A program made the translations under genes and the position numbers. The notes under the pieces are model-generated. The model worked only from the letters and a program-made list of their open reading frames with translations. It ran no database searches and was not told the origin of the DNA. Below are positions 9,994 through 19,974 of a stretch of 64,000 nucleotides of DNA, piece by piece; the first letter of the stretch is position 1; the number at the start of each line of letters is the position of its first letter. The stretch lies in NCBI RefSeq assembly GCF_963682185.1, contig NZ_OY821667.1, forward strand, positions 2,170,001 through 2,234,000, read 5' to 3'. This DNA is from an uncultured Cohaesibacter sp. Lineage in GTDB: Bacteria; Pseudomonadota; Alphaproteobacteria; Rhizobiales; Cohaesibacteraceae.

Positions 9994-10641
9994 CTATTCT
10001 TCGGCTTCCAGCGTCTGGCGCATGACGCGATATTCGCGGCGCTCGTCTTTCAGGCCCTCGATTTTCCATTTCAGATCGGCGATTTTCTTCTCATAGGCGT
10101 CTATCTCCGCCTTGGCCTTTTCAATGTCCTGATCAGCCGCCTGTTCCTTGCTCTGTACCGCCTCCAAGGCGGCCTGATAGAGCGCATCCATCTTGGCCAG
10201 ATAATCATCATTCAAAACGGTCTGCGTTTGCGGGAAGCGTGTGCGCACATGCGAGACAAAGCGCTTGATGCTGATGCTTTCCCAGTCATCCCCCTCTTCG
10301 CGAATGCGTGCATTCTTGGCCACCCAGGCAACATTCTCAGAAATATCCGGCACCATGATCGCCATGCGCAAAAGCGTGAACTGATCCTCGGGCGTTTCCT
10401 GCTTCTGGGCGCTGCCAAAAATCTCGATAGCCAGCGTGCGATCCTCTGTATCGAGCTCGCAAAAGCGCGTTACAAAATTATCCATGCCCATCTCTTCAAG
10501 ATCCGCAACGAATAGTGCATAGAGCGCATCATCCACACGATCCGGCGCCGGATTGCCCTCATCCAGACAGGCAAAAGCCGAGATGGTCAGAGACAGGAAG
10601 AGAAACAGGCTTGCAACAAGGCTTCGCATAATAAAGAGCAT
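9994..10641 (-). CDS. Unknown exported protein with C-terminal coiled coil
   Basis: Family not recognised. From the ATG at 10641 (or 10629) the product is about 215 residues with a signal peptide (MRSLVASLFLFLSLTISAFA) ending just before Cys-Leu-Asp. That cysteine could be a lipobox, but the spacing is poor. The middle is acidic and helical. The last ~60 residues (DIEKAKAEIDAYEKKIADLKW and onward) form a charged heptad-like coiled coil. A longer in-frame extension to 10827 would place a basic non-secretory tail before the leader and is unlikely to be used. Probably periplasmic; function unknown. Confidence 0.6.
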   Translation of the reverse strand: MLFIMRSLVASLFLFLSLTISAFACLDEGNPAPDRVDDALYALFVADLEEMGMDNFVTRFCELDTEDRTLAIEIFGSAQKQETPEDQFTLLRMAIMVPDISENVAWVAKNARIREEGDDWESISIKRFVSHVRTRFPQTQTVLNDDYLAKMDALYQAALEAVQSKEQAADQDIEKAKAEIDAYEKKIADLKWKIEGLKDERREYRVMRQTLEAEE

Positions 10642-10930
10642 AATCTGACTGGAATCCGGCGTTGGGTTTTCAACAGGACGAGTGCACCATGTGCACCCCT
10701 TCGTGGGCGTCTTCTTTCTTTTAATGCACGGGGTGCGCTTTGGAAATTTTATTTGTCGATTTTTCTGGAAATATCGACAAATTTCCGCCACTCCCTTTGT
10801 GGCTGACGCCACCAGCAGCCAACTCACTAGCAGAAATTCATCTATGCAAAAAGAACGGTGCTCTTCTTTGAAGTCGATTTGAACAAAGAAACATAACCGT
10901 CAAGGATGCGAAGAGCTAAAGGCAAGCAGT
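10642..10930. other. Structured intergenic region with palindromes
   Basis: Divergent gap of about 290 bp between the exported-protein gene and the phosphate transporter. It holds GTGCAC-CAT-GTGCAC at 10682-10696 and an inverted repeat at 10752-10781 (TTTGTCGAT facing ATCGACAAA, loop 12 nt), flanked by GGAAA at 10742 and TTTCC at 10782. Either could be an operator or a leader structure. No Pho-box-like repeat was found. No gene is supported here. Confidence 0.5.
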
Positions 10931-12505
10931 ATGAAGGTTGGAGACTATCTCAAGATAGAAAACGCAACTGATATAAGCAGATCTGAAGTTGGGCGGCTGG
11001 GCACTGCCATTCTTTTCATGGTCGGCGTCATGATCTACGCAGGCACCCAGTTTGCCCATGTAGACCAATCCTTTCTCCTGATCGCTGCCGCCGTAATCGG
11101 CGCCTATATGTCCCTGAATATCGGTGCCAACGATGTGGCCAACAATGTCGGCCCCGCAGTCGGTTCCTTTGCCATGACCATGACAATGGCCATTGTCATA
11201 GCGGCGGTGTTTGAAGCGGGCGGCGCCATCATCGCAGGCGGAGAAGTGGTTCATACCGTCAAGAAGGGCATCATTGATCCGGCCGATATTGCCAACACGG
11301 ATGTTTTCATCTGGGTTATGATGGGAGCCCTCTTGGGCGCGGCCATCTGGCTGAATGCAGCCACATGGCTTGGCGCTCCGGTTTCCACCACGCACTCGAT
11401 TGTGGGCGGGGTCATGGGCGCCGGGATCGCCAGCGCCGGTTGGGACATCGTCAACTGGGATTCCATGATCAAGATCGCGGCCAGCTGGGTCATCTCGCCC
11501 CTCACGGGCGGCATCATAGCTGCCCTGACGCTTTTCACGCTTAAAAAGCTGATTTTTTTCAAGGATGATCCGGTCACTGCGGCACGCAAGGTGATGCCTT
11601 ACGTCGTCTCGATCATGGCTTGGGCCTTCACCACCTATCTCTGCCTTAAAGGCATCAAGCAACTCATCAAGATCGAGTTTCCTGCTGCTCTGGCCATCGG
11701 TGCTGCCGTGGCTGTCCTTTGCTATTTCATCGTCCGCCCGATGATCGCCCGGGCAACCGATCGTATCGGAGACGGCGCGGATGGCGTCAACAAGCTTTTC
11801 ACCATCCCGTTGATCTTTGCAGCGGCCCTCCTAAGCTTTGCCCATGGCGCCAACGATGTGGCCAACGCAGTTGGTCCACTTGCCGGTATTGTTGAAGTAT
11901 TGACCGTTTCGGGCGGGGATCATTCTCAGGTTGCCATTCCGCTTTGGGTCATGGTGATCGGCGCTCTGGGCATTTCTTTCGGTCTGGCGCTGTTTGGTCC
12001 CAAACTCATTCATACCGTCGGCTCCGAAATCACCGAACTGGACCGGTCCCGCGCATTCTGTATTGCGCTGGCCGCGGCCATCACCGTGATCATCGCCAGC
12101 CAGCTTGGTATGCCGATCAGTTCCACCCATGTAGCACTTGGTGCAGTCTTTGGCGTCGGCTTCTTGCGTGAATTCTTGGAACAGCGCATGGGCAAGGTCG
12201 TCGAGAATGTCCTCGCCAAGCATGTGGGCAGCCCCGATCTGAGCAAGGTGGAACAGGTTTTGGCCGAATTCCGCAATGCCCCGGCCGAAGAAAAGAAGAT
12301 CATGCTCGATTCCCTCAAGGCCATGGGGCCTGAGGCAGTGATCTCCGCAGCGCAACGCAAGAAATTGCGCAAGGCCCTCAAGCGTCAGCTGGTCAAACGC
12401 TCGACCTTGCTGAAAATCGCGTCGGCATGGATCATCACCGTGCCCGTTTCCGGCGTGCTGGCTGCCTTGTTCTATTTCGCGCTCAGAGGCATGATGCTTC
12501 CTTAA
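10931..12505 (+). CDS. PiT-family inorganic phosphate transporter
   Basis: Inner-membrane carrier of 524 residues with the two family signatures, SLNIGANDVANNVGPAVGS near residue 61 and SFAHGANDVANAVGPLAG near residue 302, each followed by a P-[IV]-S-[ST]-TH motif (APVSTTHSIVGG and MPISSTHVALGA). PiT proteins import phosphate, often as metal-phosphate, using proton or sodium gradients. A long hydrophilic insert (about residues 415-490) separates the last helices, as in the larger PiT subgroup. AAGG lies shortly before the ATG. Followed by a second, unrelated phosphate transporter gene. Confidence 0.93.
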   Translation: MKVGDYLKIENATDISRSEVGRLGTAILFMVGVMIYAGTQFAHVDQSFLLIAAAVIGAYMSLNIGANDVANNVGPAVGSFAMTMTMAIVIAAVFEAGGAIIAGGEVVHTVKKGIIDPADIANTDVFIWVMMGALLGAAIWLNAATWLGAPVSTTHSIVGGVMGAGIASAGWDIVNWDSMIKIAASWVISPLTGGIIAALTLFTLKKLIFFKDDPVTAARKVMPYVVSIMAWAFTTYLCLKGIKQLIKIEFPAALAIGAAVAVLCYFIVRPMIARATDRIGDGADGVNKLFTIPLIFAAALLSFAHGANDVANAVGPLAGIVEVLTVSGGDHSQVAIPLWVMVIGALGISFGLALFGPKLIHTVGSEITELDRSRAFCIALAAAITVIIASQLGMPISSTHVALGAVFGVGFLREFLEQRMGKVVENVLAKHVGSPDLSKVEQVLAEFRNAPAEEKKIMLDSLKAMGPEAVISAAQRKKLRKALKRQLVKRSTLLKIASAWIITVPVSGVLAALFYFALRGMMLP

Positions 12506-12535
12506 GAATTAAGGTGTACTATGTGCGCTTAAAGA

Positions 12536-12572
12536 GACTTCATATCCTCGCAAAAGCAGCAGATATGAAGTC
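12536..12572 (+). terminator. Stem-loop between the two phosphate transporter genes
   Basis: Perfect 11-bp inverted repeat GACTTCATATC / GATATGAAGTC with a 15-nt loop, followed by CCCCCTTTC. It could be a weak terminator or attenuator after the PiT gene; the tail is poor in T. Confidence 0.5.
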
Positions 12573-12599
12573 CCCCTTTCAAGCCACACGAGGTCACCC

Positions 12600-14441
12600 G
12601 TGCTCAAGAGAATACTGCTGCCCCTCATCCTTTCCCTGCTGCTGATCGCCTTCTGGTTCAGTTCAGACTTTCAGGAAATCGCTGCCGGGGTGGCAGTTTT
12701 TCTTTTTGGCATGCTGATGCTGGAAGATGGCTTCAAGCTCTTCTCCGGCGGTTTTCTCGAAAAGATACTGGCCAGAGCCACCGGCTCAACCTTTCGCTCG
12801 ATCAGCTTCGGCATTCTCACCACGACCATGATGCAATCAAGCTCGCTGGTCTCGGTCATCACCATTTCCTTTCTCTCCGCCGGGCTCATTTCTCTCATCG
12901 CGGGCGTAGGCATCATATTCGGAGCCAATATCGGCACGACCACCGGCGCCTGGCTGGTTGCCGGCTTCGGCCTCAAGGTTAAGATTTCCGCCTATGCCAT
13001 GCCCATGCTGGCTGTTGCCATCGTGCTGGTTTTCCAGCGCAACAAATATTGGCGTGGGGCAGGCTATGTGCTGGCCGGTCTGGGCTTCCTGTTTCTGGGC
13101 ATTCATTACATGAAAGAGGGCTTCGAGGCCTTCAAGGACCAGTTCGACCTCACCCGTTTTGCCATGTCCGGCATTCTCGGCCTCATCGTCTACACGCTGG
13201 TCGGGTCCGCCGCGACCGTCGTCATGCAATCCAGCCACGCAACCATGGTCCTCATCCTGACGGGGCTGTCTGCTGGTCAGATTTCCTATGCCAATGCGCT
13301 GGCGCTGGCGATCGGGGCCAATATCGGCACGACTATCACGGCGATCATCGGCTCGCTGACGGCCAATTATCAAGGCAAGCGTCTGGCCCTCGCCCATCTG
13401 ATCTTCAATCTGGTGACCGCCAGCGTGGCGTTGGTCTTCATCAATCAGCTTCGGCAGGCCGTGGACTTTGTCAGCCTGCATATGGGCATCGCAGATACGG
13501 ACTATGCCCTCAAGCTTGCCGTCTTTCACACCATCTTCAATGTGCTGGGGGTAGCCATCATGCTGCCGCTCATGAACTGGCTGATTGCTTTTCTCACCCA
13601 GCGGATTGCCGAACCCAAGCTCGACATATCCAAACCCAAATATCTCAATGAAGCGGTCGACGCCTTCCCCGCCACCATCGAGTTGGCCTTACGTAAGGAA
13701 GTGCTGCATTTGCAGGAAAATGCTGTCGAGCTGATCGCCCATGGCCTCAACATCCACCGTCACCAGCTTTATTCTAGCAACGACATCGCTCTTACGGTGC
13801 AATCCAGTCGTTCCACCTTCGAGTTGGATATTGACGCCCGCTATGAGGCGCGGGTGAAAACACTCTACTCAGCGATCGTCGATTTCACCTCGCGGGTCGG
13901 CGACAAGGACATTCCCCACACAGTTCTGGAACGCGCTTACCGGCTGCGCAATGCAGCAACAGCCATGGTGCGTGCCGTCAAGGCCATCAAACATATGCGG
14001 CGCAACGCCAACCTCTTTACCAGCAAGCCAATGGGAGCCGCGACAGATCTCTATAATACATTGCGCACGGAAATCGCCCGCATTCTTGCCCAATTGCATG
14101 CCCTCAACCAGATGGACGAGGACAGCCGGGATAGCGCGTGGCTTGAGGAAGAGCTCGCCAAGATCAAGAAGGCCAAGAATGCCAGCACCCAGCTGGTAGA
14201 AGCCCATATCCGTGCTGGAGACCTGGAGATGCAGTCAGCAACGTCCTTCCTCAATGATTCCGACTATGCCTATAACGCCATGAAAGACTTGCTCAAAGCA
14301 GCCAAGGCCATCTATTCCGAACCGGAAAGCACCGAGGAACAGGTCGAGCGTATCCTCAAATCCGATGAATCCGGCCCTCAACTTGGAAAGATCATGGCAG
14401 AGCAGGAGCGAGACGGCGCATTTGACGTTCACCCCGTTTGA
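12600..14441 (+). CDS. Na+/phosphate cotransporter family protein with PhoU-like C-terminus
   Basis: Protein of 613 residues of the Na/Pi cotransporter (NptA/YjbB) family. The N-terminal half has the duplicated QSS motif, MMQSSSLVSVITISFLSAG near residue 80 and VMQSSHATMVLILTGLSAG near residue 208, each followed by GANIGTT. Residues from about 340 on are helical and hydrophilic, resembling PhoU (LRKEVLHLQENAVELIAHGL). The start is GTG at 12600 with GAGG seven nt upstream. E. coli YjbB mainly exports phosphate, so direction is uncertain. Tandem placement with PiT suggests balanced uptake and efflux. Confidence 0.88.
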   Translation: MLKRILLPLILSLLLIAFWFSSDFQEIAAGVAVFLFGMLMLEDGFKLFSGGFLEKILARATGSTFRSISFGILTTTMMQSSSLVSVITISFLSAGLISLIAGVGIIFGANIGTTTGAWLVAGFGLKVKISAYAMPMLAVAIVLVFQRNKYWRGAGYVLAGLGFLFLGIHYMKEGFEAFKDQFDLTRFAMSGILGLIVYTLVGSAATVVMQSSHATMVLILTGLSAGQISYANALALAIGANIGTTITAIIGSLTANYQGKRLALAHLIFNLVTASVALVFINQLRQAVDFVSLHMGIADTDYALKLAVFHTIFNVLGVAIMLPLMNWLIAFLTQRIAEPKLDISKPKYLNEAVDAFPATIELALRKEVLHLQENAVELIAHGLNIHRHQLYSSNDIALTVQSSRSTFELDIDARYEARVKTLYSAIVDFTSRVGDKDIPHTVLERAYRLRNAATAMVRAVKAIKHMRRNANLFTSKPMGAATDLYNTLRTEIARILAQLHALNQMDEDSRDSAWLEEELAKIKKAKNASTQLVEAHIRAGDLEMQSATSFLNDSDYAYNAMKDLLKAAKAIYSEPESTEEQVERILKSDESGPQLGKIMAEQERDGAFDVHPV

Positions 14442-14466
14442 TCCACTCCCACCGGCCCCTAAGCAA

Positions 14467-14494
14467 AAGCCCCGCGCAGATAGGCACGGGGCTT
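14467..14494 (-). terminator. Rho-independent terminator of the frm operon
   Basis: Perfect 8-bp stem AAGCCCCG / CGGGGCTT with a 12-nt loop. On the minus strand the stem is followed by TTTTGCTT, so it ends the frmB transcript; it may also serve the convergent phosphate transporter. Confidence 0.75.
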
Positions 14495-14533
14495 CCATTC
14501 ATATGCTTGACTGAGCCTTGGCGGCAGAAAAAA

Positions 14534-15364
14534 TCAGGCCTTCAGAGCCTTGGCATGATGGGCGATATGATCGCCGATGAAGCTGGCAATGAAATAGTAG
14601 CTGTGGTCATGCCCTTTCTGCATGCGCAGGGTCAGCGGATGGCCAACACGCTTGGCTTCTGCTTCGAAAATCTCCGGTTTCAGCTGCCCGGCAAGAAAGT
14701 CATCGGCATCTCCCTGATCAATCAGAATCGGCAGACGCTCCTTAGCCGAAGCCAGAAGCGCGGTTGCGTCATGCGCCTTCCATGCCTCGCGATCATCGCC
14801 AAGATAGGCTGAAAAAGCTTTCTCACCCCATGGCACCTGCGTCGGCGCCACGATGGGAGAAAAGGCAGAAACCGCCAGATAGAGCCCAGGATGGCGCAAG
14901 GCCAAGGTCAGCGCACCATGGCCGCCCATGGAATGGCCCATGATGGAGCGTTTTTCGCTGGCCGGAAAAGTGGCTTCGATCAGGGCTGGCAATTCCTTGG
15001 TGATATAGTCTTCCATCTGAAATTGCTTTGCCCATGGCTCCTGGGTCGCATTGAGATAGAAGCCAGCCCCCTGTCCCAGATCATAGGCTTCGTCGTCTGC
15101 CACGCCTTCGCCACGTGGGCTGGTATCTGGCGCCACAAGGATCACGCCATGCTCTGCAGCGTAGCGCTGTGCACCGGCCTTGGTGATGAAATTCTGTTCC
15201 GTGCAGGTGAGGCCCGAAAGCCAGTAGATTACAGGCAGGCGCTCCCCCTCTTCATGGGCAGGCACGAAGACGGCCACCTTCATATCGCAGCCGAGCACTT
15301 GAGAGGCATGCTGATAAACGCTCTGGGTTCCTCCGAATGAGGCATGTTGTTCGATACGGTCCAT
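14534..15364 (-). CDS. frmB: S-formylglutathione hydrolase
   Basis: Serine esterase of 276 residues (esterase D family) that hydrolyses S-formylglutathione to formate and glutathione, the last step of formaldehyde detoxification. Visible signatures are LSGLTCTEQNFITKAGAQRYAAEHG near residue 49, the nucleophile motif GHSMGGHGAL near residue 144, and the terminal catalytic region with the His in KGHDHSYYFIASFI. It is the last gene of frmR-frmA-frmB and ends at a terminator hairpin. Also known as fghA or esterase D. Confidence 0.95.
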   Translation of the reverse strand: MDRIEQHASFGGTQSVYQHASQVLGCDMKVAVFVPAHEEGERLPVIYWLSGLTCTEQNFITKAGAQRYAAEHGVILVAPDTSPRGEGVADDEAYDLGQGAGFYLNATQEPWAKQFQMEDYITKELPALIEATFPASEKRSIMGHSMGGHGALTLALRHPGLYLAVSAFSPIVAPTQVPWGEKAFSAYLGDDREAWKAHDATALLASAKERLPILIDQGDADDFLAGQLKPEIFEAEAKRVGHPLTLRMQKGHDHSYYFIASFIGDHIAHHAKALKA

Positions 15365-15440
15365 GATTTCCCCGATGCTTTGTCAAAAAGAGGCGCGGCA
15401 GAAAACCGCCGCGCCGAATATGGATGCACTATGTCGGTGA

Positions 15441-16736
<1,296 letters not shown>

Positions 16737-16777
16737 TCAAGAACGCCAAGACCGGTCTTACACACCTTTTGTGCGCG

Positions 16778-17044
16778 CTATTTCAGATAGTTCCGAACAA
16801 GATGAAGCAGTTCCTGCGTTTTCTTGCCGCCGGGGTCATCGGGAAAAACAAATTCCTCCCGAATATGGCTATCCATGACTTCAACCATCAGCCCATTGAC
16901 GGCGCCCCGAACCGCTGCAATCTGTTGCAGGATCGGCGTACAATCCGCGCCAGCTTCGATTGCGCGTTCCAATGCCTCGCATTGGCCTTTGATCTTGCGG
17001 ACGCGCGTCAGAGCACGTTTTTTGTCTTCGGGACTTTTGGGCAT
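16778..17044 (-). CDS. frmR: Formaldehyde-responsive repressor FrmR (CsoR/RcnR family)
   Basis: All-helical repressor of 88 residues of the CsoR/RcnR family, without a helix-turn-helix. The N-terminal part (RVRKIKGQCEALERAIEAGADC) contains the conserved Cys35 that formaldehyde crosslinks to the N-terminal proline of the partner subunit in E. coli FrmR. Pro2 is present here (MPKSPEDKKR). His60 and the following helix complete the family pattern. It heads frmR-frmA-frmB, and the palindrome at 17060-17075 directly upstream is its probable operator. Confidence 0.92.
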   Translation of the reverse strand: MPKSPEDKKRALTRVRKIKGQCEALERAIEAGADCTPILQQIAAVRGAVNGLMVEVMDSHIREEFVFPDDPGGKKTQELLHLVRNYLK

Positions 17045-17059
17045 GTTGCATCACCTATT

Positions 17060-17075
17060 CTATACTGGGGTATAG
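17060..17075 (-). promoter_or_regulatory. Probable FrmR operator
   Basis: Inverted repeat CTATAC-TGGG-GTATAG, 16 nt upstream of frmR. Read on the minus strand it has an AT-rich arm, a C-rich centre (CCCA) and a complementary arm, the architecture known for FrmR and other CsoR-family operators. Confidence 0.75.
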
Positions 17076-17160
17076 TATAAAAGGATACGTAATCCTACAA
17101 CCCCCTTTGCGAGGATTTTTTCTGCCTGCCTAAAGTTCACCTGAGTACAAACAACAAAAA

Positions 17161-17188
17161 CGGGAGAAACGAGCCCACATTCCTCCCG
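17161..17188 (-). terminator. Terminator of the isomerase/dehydrogenase operon
   Basis: Stem CGGGAG / CTCCCG with a 16-nt loop; on the minus strand it is followed by TTTTTG. It lies about 110 bp past the Gfo/Idh stop. The stem is short, so confidence is moderate. Confidence 0.5.
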
Positions 17189-17297
17189 CAAATCCGCAAA
17201 GTGACTGTTCCAGTAAAGCACGCTTTCTCAACAAGGGCCCCATCTCAGCATGTGACCGCAAGGCCAAATCAGAGAGCGACCGTGTCCGTCAAGCAGC

Positions 17298-18467
17298 CTA
17301 GGCCTTGTCTTTGAGAGACACCCAGACACCGCCCTTGGCCGAAGACTCAAGGCTGGCTTCAACAAAAGCCAAACCACTGACACCGTCATCGGCATTTGGC
17401 ACAAGCACTGCAGCTTCATTTGCCTCGATTGCATCGGCGGCATCACGATAGATATTGGCAAAGGCCTCCAGATAGCCTTCCGGATGCGCTGCCGGAATGC
17501 GGCTGCCAGCCACCGCAGCAGGGGTATTCTCAACCCCGTTACGGCGCAAAAGGCGACGTGGCTCGCCAAGCGGCGTATACCACAGCTCTTCCGGCTTCTC
17601 CTGCCACCATTCAAGGCCACCCTTGGCACCATAAATGCGTAGGGAGAGATTATTGCCATTGCCCGCAACCACCTGACTGGCCCAGATGGATCCCTTGGCC
17701 CCGTTGGCATAACGCAGCAGAATGCAGGCATCATCATCCACCTGTCGCCCCGGCACCAGCGCAGTCAGCTCGGCCAAAATTTCGGTTGGCTCTACCCCAG
17801 ACACAAAAGCGGCCAGATTGTAGGAATGGGTGCCGATATCACCGATAGCACCGCCCTGCCCGGCCTTCTTGGGATCATTGCGCCAGTTTGCGCTGGCCGA
17901 TTCAGGATCCTCATCCGGCGCGGCAAGCCAATCCTGAGCATATTCCACCTGCACCCGGCGCAACGCGCCAATGGCGCCATTGGCAACCATTTCTCGCGCC
18001 TGTCGCACCATAGGATAACCGGTATAGGTGTGAGTCAGGAACAGGGTCTTGCCGGTTCTCTTTACAGTCTCGGCCAACACCTTTGCATCATCCAGCGATG
18101 TGGTCATCGGCTTTTCGCAGATCACATGGAAACCAGCTTCCAGTGCCGCTTTGGCCACCGGATAATGCAGAAAATTCGGCGTCACAATGGCAATCACATC
18201 AGGCTTGTCTTCACGGCTTGCTTCCGCCTTGATCATATTCTCGTAAGTGTCATAGGCCCGATCTGGCGCAATGCCGATGGCAACGGCAAAAGCCTTGCCG
18301 CGCTCCGGGTCGTCATCGAGCGCACCAGCGACCAGTTCATAGCGATCATCAATGCGCGACGCGATACGGTGCACACCACCAATAAAGGCCGTCACTCCGC
18401 CTCCTACCATGCCCAGCTTCAGCTTGCGGTGGCTCTGGATTTGCATATTGGTATCATTCAAGGCCAT
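17298..18467 (-). CDS. Gfo/Idh/MocA-family NAD(P)-dependent sugar dehydrogenase
   Basis: Oxidoreductase of 389 residues. The N-terminal Rossmann fold has the nucleotide-binding segment LGMVGGGVTAFIGGVHR near residue 18, the family E-K-P motif is in HVICEKPMTTSLDDA near residue 113, and the C-terminal alpha/beta domain includes GGAIGDIGTHSYNLAAFVSG, with Asp and His of the active site. Family members oxidise or epimerise sugars, inositols and their derivatives; the exact substrate cannot be read. It follows a sugar isomerase by 3 bp, a pairing common in inositol, sorbose and rare-sugar operons. Confidence 0.88.
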   Translation of the reverse strand: MALNDTNMQIQSHRKLKLGMVGGGVTAFIGGVHRIASRIDDRYELVAGALDDDPERGKAFAVAIGIAPDRAYDTYENMIKAEASREDKPDVIAIVTPNFLHYPVAKAALEAGFHVICEKPMTTSLDDAKVLAETVKRTGKTLFLTHTYTGYPMVRQAREMVANGAIGALRRVQVEYAQDWLAAPDEDPESASANWRNDPKKAGQGGAIGDIGTHSYNLAAFVSGVEPTEILAELTALVPGRQVDDDACILLRYANGAKGSIWASQVVAGNGNNLSLRIYGAKGGLEWWQEKPEELWYTPLGEPRRLLRRNGVENTPAAVAGSRIPAAHPEGYLEAFANIYRDAADAIEANEAAVLVPNADDGVSGLAFVEASLESSAKGGVWVSLKDKA

Positions 18468-18470
18468 GGT

Positions 18471-19529
18471 TCAGTCCTCACTCAATCCCAGCAGTCGACG
18501 ATTGGTTGCCCCATCCACGCCGGAGCTGGCAAAATCATCAAACGCATGTTCGGTTACATGGATGATGTGATCGGCAATGAAGGTGGCCCCTTCGCGGGCT
18601 CCATCTTCAGGATGCTTGAGCGCGCATTCCCATTCAAGAACGGCCCAACCTTCAAAGTCATACTGGGCCATTTTCGAGAATATGCCCTTGAAATCGACCC
18701 CGCCATCGCCCAGCGAGCGGAAACGGCCCGGACGATCCACCCAGGACTGATAGCCACCATAAACGCCAGACCGGCCACTATATTGCAGCTCGGCATCCTT
18801 CACATGAAAAGCCTTGATCCGGTCGTGGTAGATATCGATGAAGGCCAGATAATCCAGCGCCTGAAGCACGAAGTGGGATGGATCATAAAGAATATTGGCG
18901 CGGCTGTGACCGTCCAGCTCTTCAAGGAAGCGCTCGAAGGTAACTCCGTCATGCAGGTCTTCGCCCGGATGCAACTCATAGGCCACATCAACACCCAGTT
19001 CTTCATGATAGTCCAGAATCGGTTTCCAGCGATTGGCCAGCTCAGAGAAGGCCTCTTCTACCAGACCACCCGGGCGCTGCGGCCATGGATAGACATAGGG
19101 CCATGCCAACGCGCCCGAAAAACTCACATGCGTATCAAGGCCGAGATTTTTTGACACAAGGCCCACCTTCTTGACATGCTCGACCGCCCATTCCTGACGG
19201 GCTTTCGGATTCCCGCGCACGGCTTCCGGTGCAAAATTGTCAAACAACGCATCATAAGCCGGATGCACGGCCACCAACTGACCTTGAATATGCGTTGAGA
19301 GTTCTGTGATCTCCACGCCAAGCTCTGCCAGCTTGCCTTTCAGCTCATCACAATAGCCCTTGGATGTCGCAGCCAGATCCAGATCGAACAGATTGTCACC
19401 GGTCGGGATCTGCAAACCCTTGTAACCAAGGGCTGCCGCCCATCTGGCCATGGCAAAAAGATCATTGAAGGGGGGCTTATCTCCGACGAACTGGGCTAGA
19501 AACAGCCCGGGGCCTTTCAGTGTCTTCAT
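18471..19529 (-). CDS. Sugar phosphate isomerase/epimerase (xylose-isomerase-like TIM barrel)
   Basis: TIM-barrel protein of 352 residues of the AP-endonuclease-2/xylose-isomerase-like family. Metal-ligand segments are visible: VAYELHPGEDL near residue 175, ILYDPSHFVLQ near 208, IKAFHVKDAE near 233 and VLEWECALKHPED near 290. Such proteins interconvert keto/aldo sugars or epimerise them. AGGAG stands nine nt before the ATG. First intact gene of a two-gene unit with the Gfo/Idh dehydrogenase. The ABC permease fossil immediately upstream suggests the pair once belonged to a larger sugar-uptake operon. Confidence 0.85.
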   Translation of the reverse strand: MKTLKGPGLFLAQFVGDKPPFNDLFAMARWAAALGYKGLQIPTGDNLFDLDLAATSKGYCDELKGKLAELGVEITELSTHIQGQLVAVHPAYDALFDNFAPEAVRGNPKARQEWAVEHVKKVGLVSKNLGLDTHVSFSGALAWPYVYPWPQRPGGLVEEAFSELANRWKPILDYHEELGVDVAYELHPGEDLHDGVTFERFLEELDGHSRANILYDPSHFVLQALDYLAFIDIYHDRIKAFHVKDAELQYSGRSGVYGGYQSWVDRPGRFRSLGDGGVDFKGIFSKMAQYDFEGWAVLEWECALKHPEDGAREGATFIADHIIHVTEHAFDDFASSGVDGATNRRLLGLSED

Positions 19530-19659
19530 GGGTCCAAACTCCTTGTTGCATCCCCCGTCTTGCGTCGTCGAACGGCGCAGCCGAAATTCGGGTATCAGTT
19601 CGGTTAAAACCGCTAATCCTTGTGCGTTTAGTAAGCTGCGGCCGAATCTCTGTCATGGT

Positions 19660-19925
19660 GCTCCGGCATCTTGCTTGATTGGGCAGTCGCACCTGCGACA
19701 GCTCCAATATAACCACCATAACCACCTGTAAGGGAAGTGCGGCCAATAACAACCGCGACAATTGAGAGCAACATAGACCGCTCACCTACACTAATGAATG
19801 AGTTGCCTGTGTAATCAATGACGAAACCACAGTGGAGCCCACCCCAGACGCATAGCCTGCGGCTTGCCACCAACGGCGTTGATGGAAAAACCAAAAGACA
19901 TGGCCCCAGCACGAAGAATTCAGAG
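19660..19925 (-). pseudogene. Fossil of an RbsC-type sugar ABC permease
   Basis: Two minus-strand frames encode adjoining pieces of a BPD_transp_2 permease. One frame (around 19919 to 19830) reads FSINAVGGKPQAMRL, like the cytoplasmic loop with A-x-G-G-N-P-E-A-A-R-L in RbsC relatives. The next frame (about 19825 to 19680) reads SIVAVVIGRTSLTGGYGGYIGAVAG, like the conserved AAVVIGGTSLTGGRGG loop. The pieces are joined by a frameshift, with no intact N-terminus or downstream helices. It lies upstream of, and in line with, the isomerase/dehydrogenase pair. Function is lost; the interpretation rests on these two motif matches. Confidence 0.6.
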
Positions 19926-19974
19926 CGCGGTTGTCACGCCCAAGGTCTCTTAAAATCAGCCAAAACCCTATAAA

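Noticed and set aside
17826-19154. Plus-strand open frame of 442 residues
   Set aside because: It runs antisense through the Gfo/Idh dehydrogenase and sugar isomerase genes, both of which have full family motifs; no ribosome binding site or family content in the plus frame.
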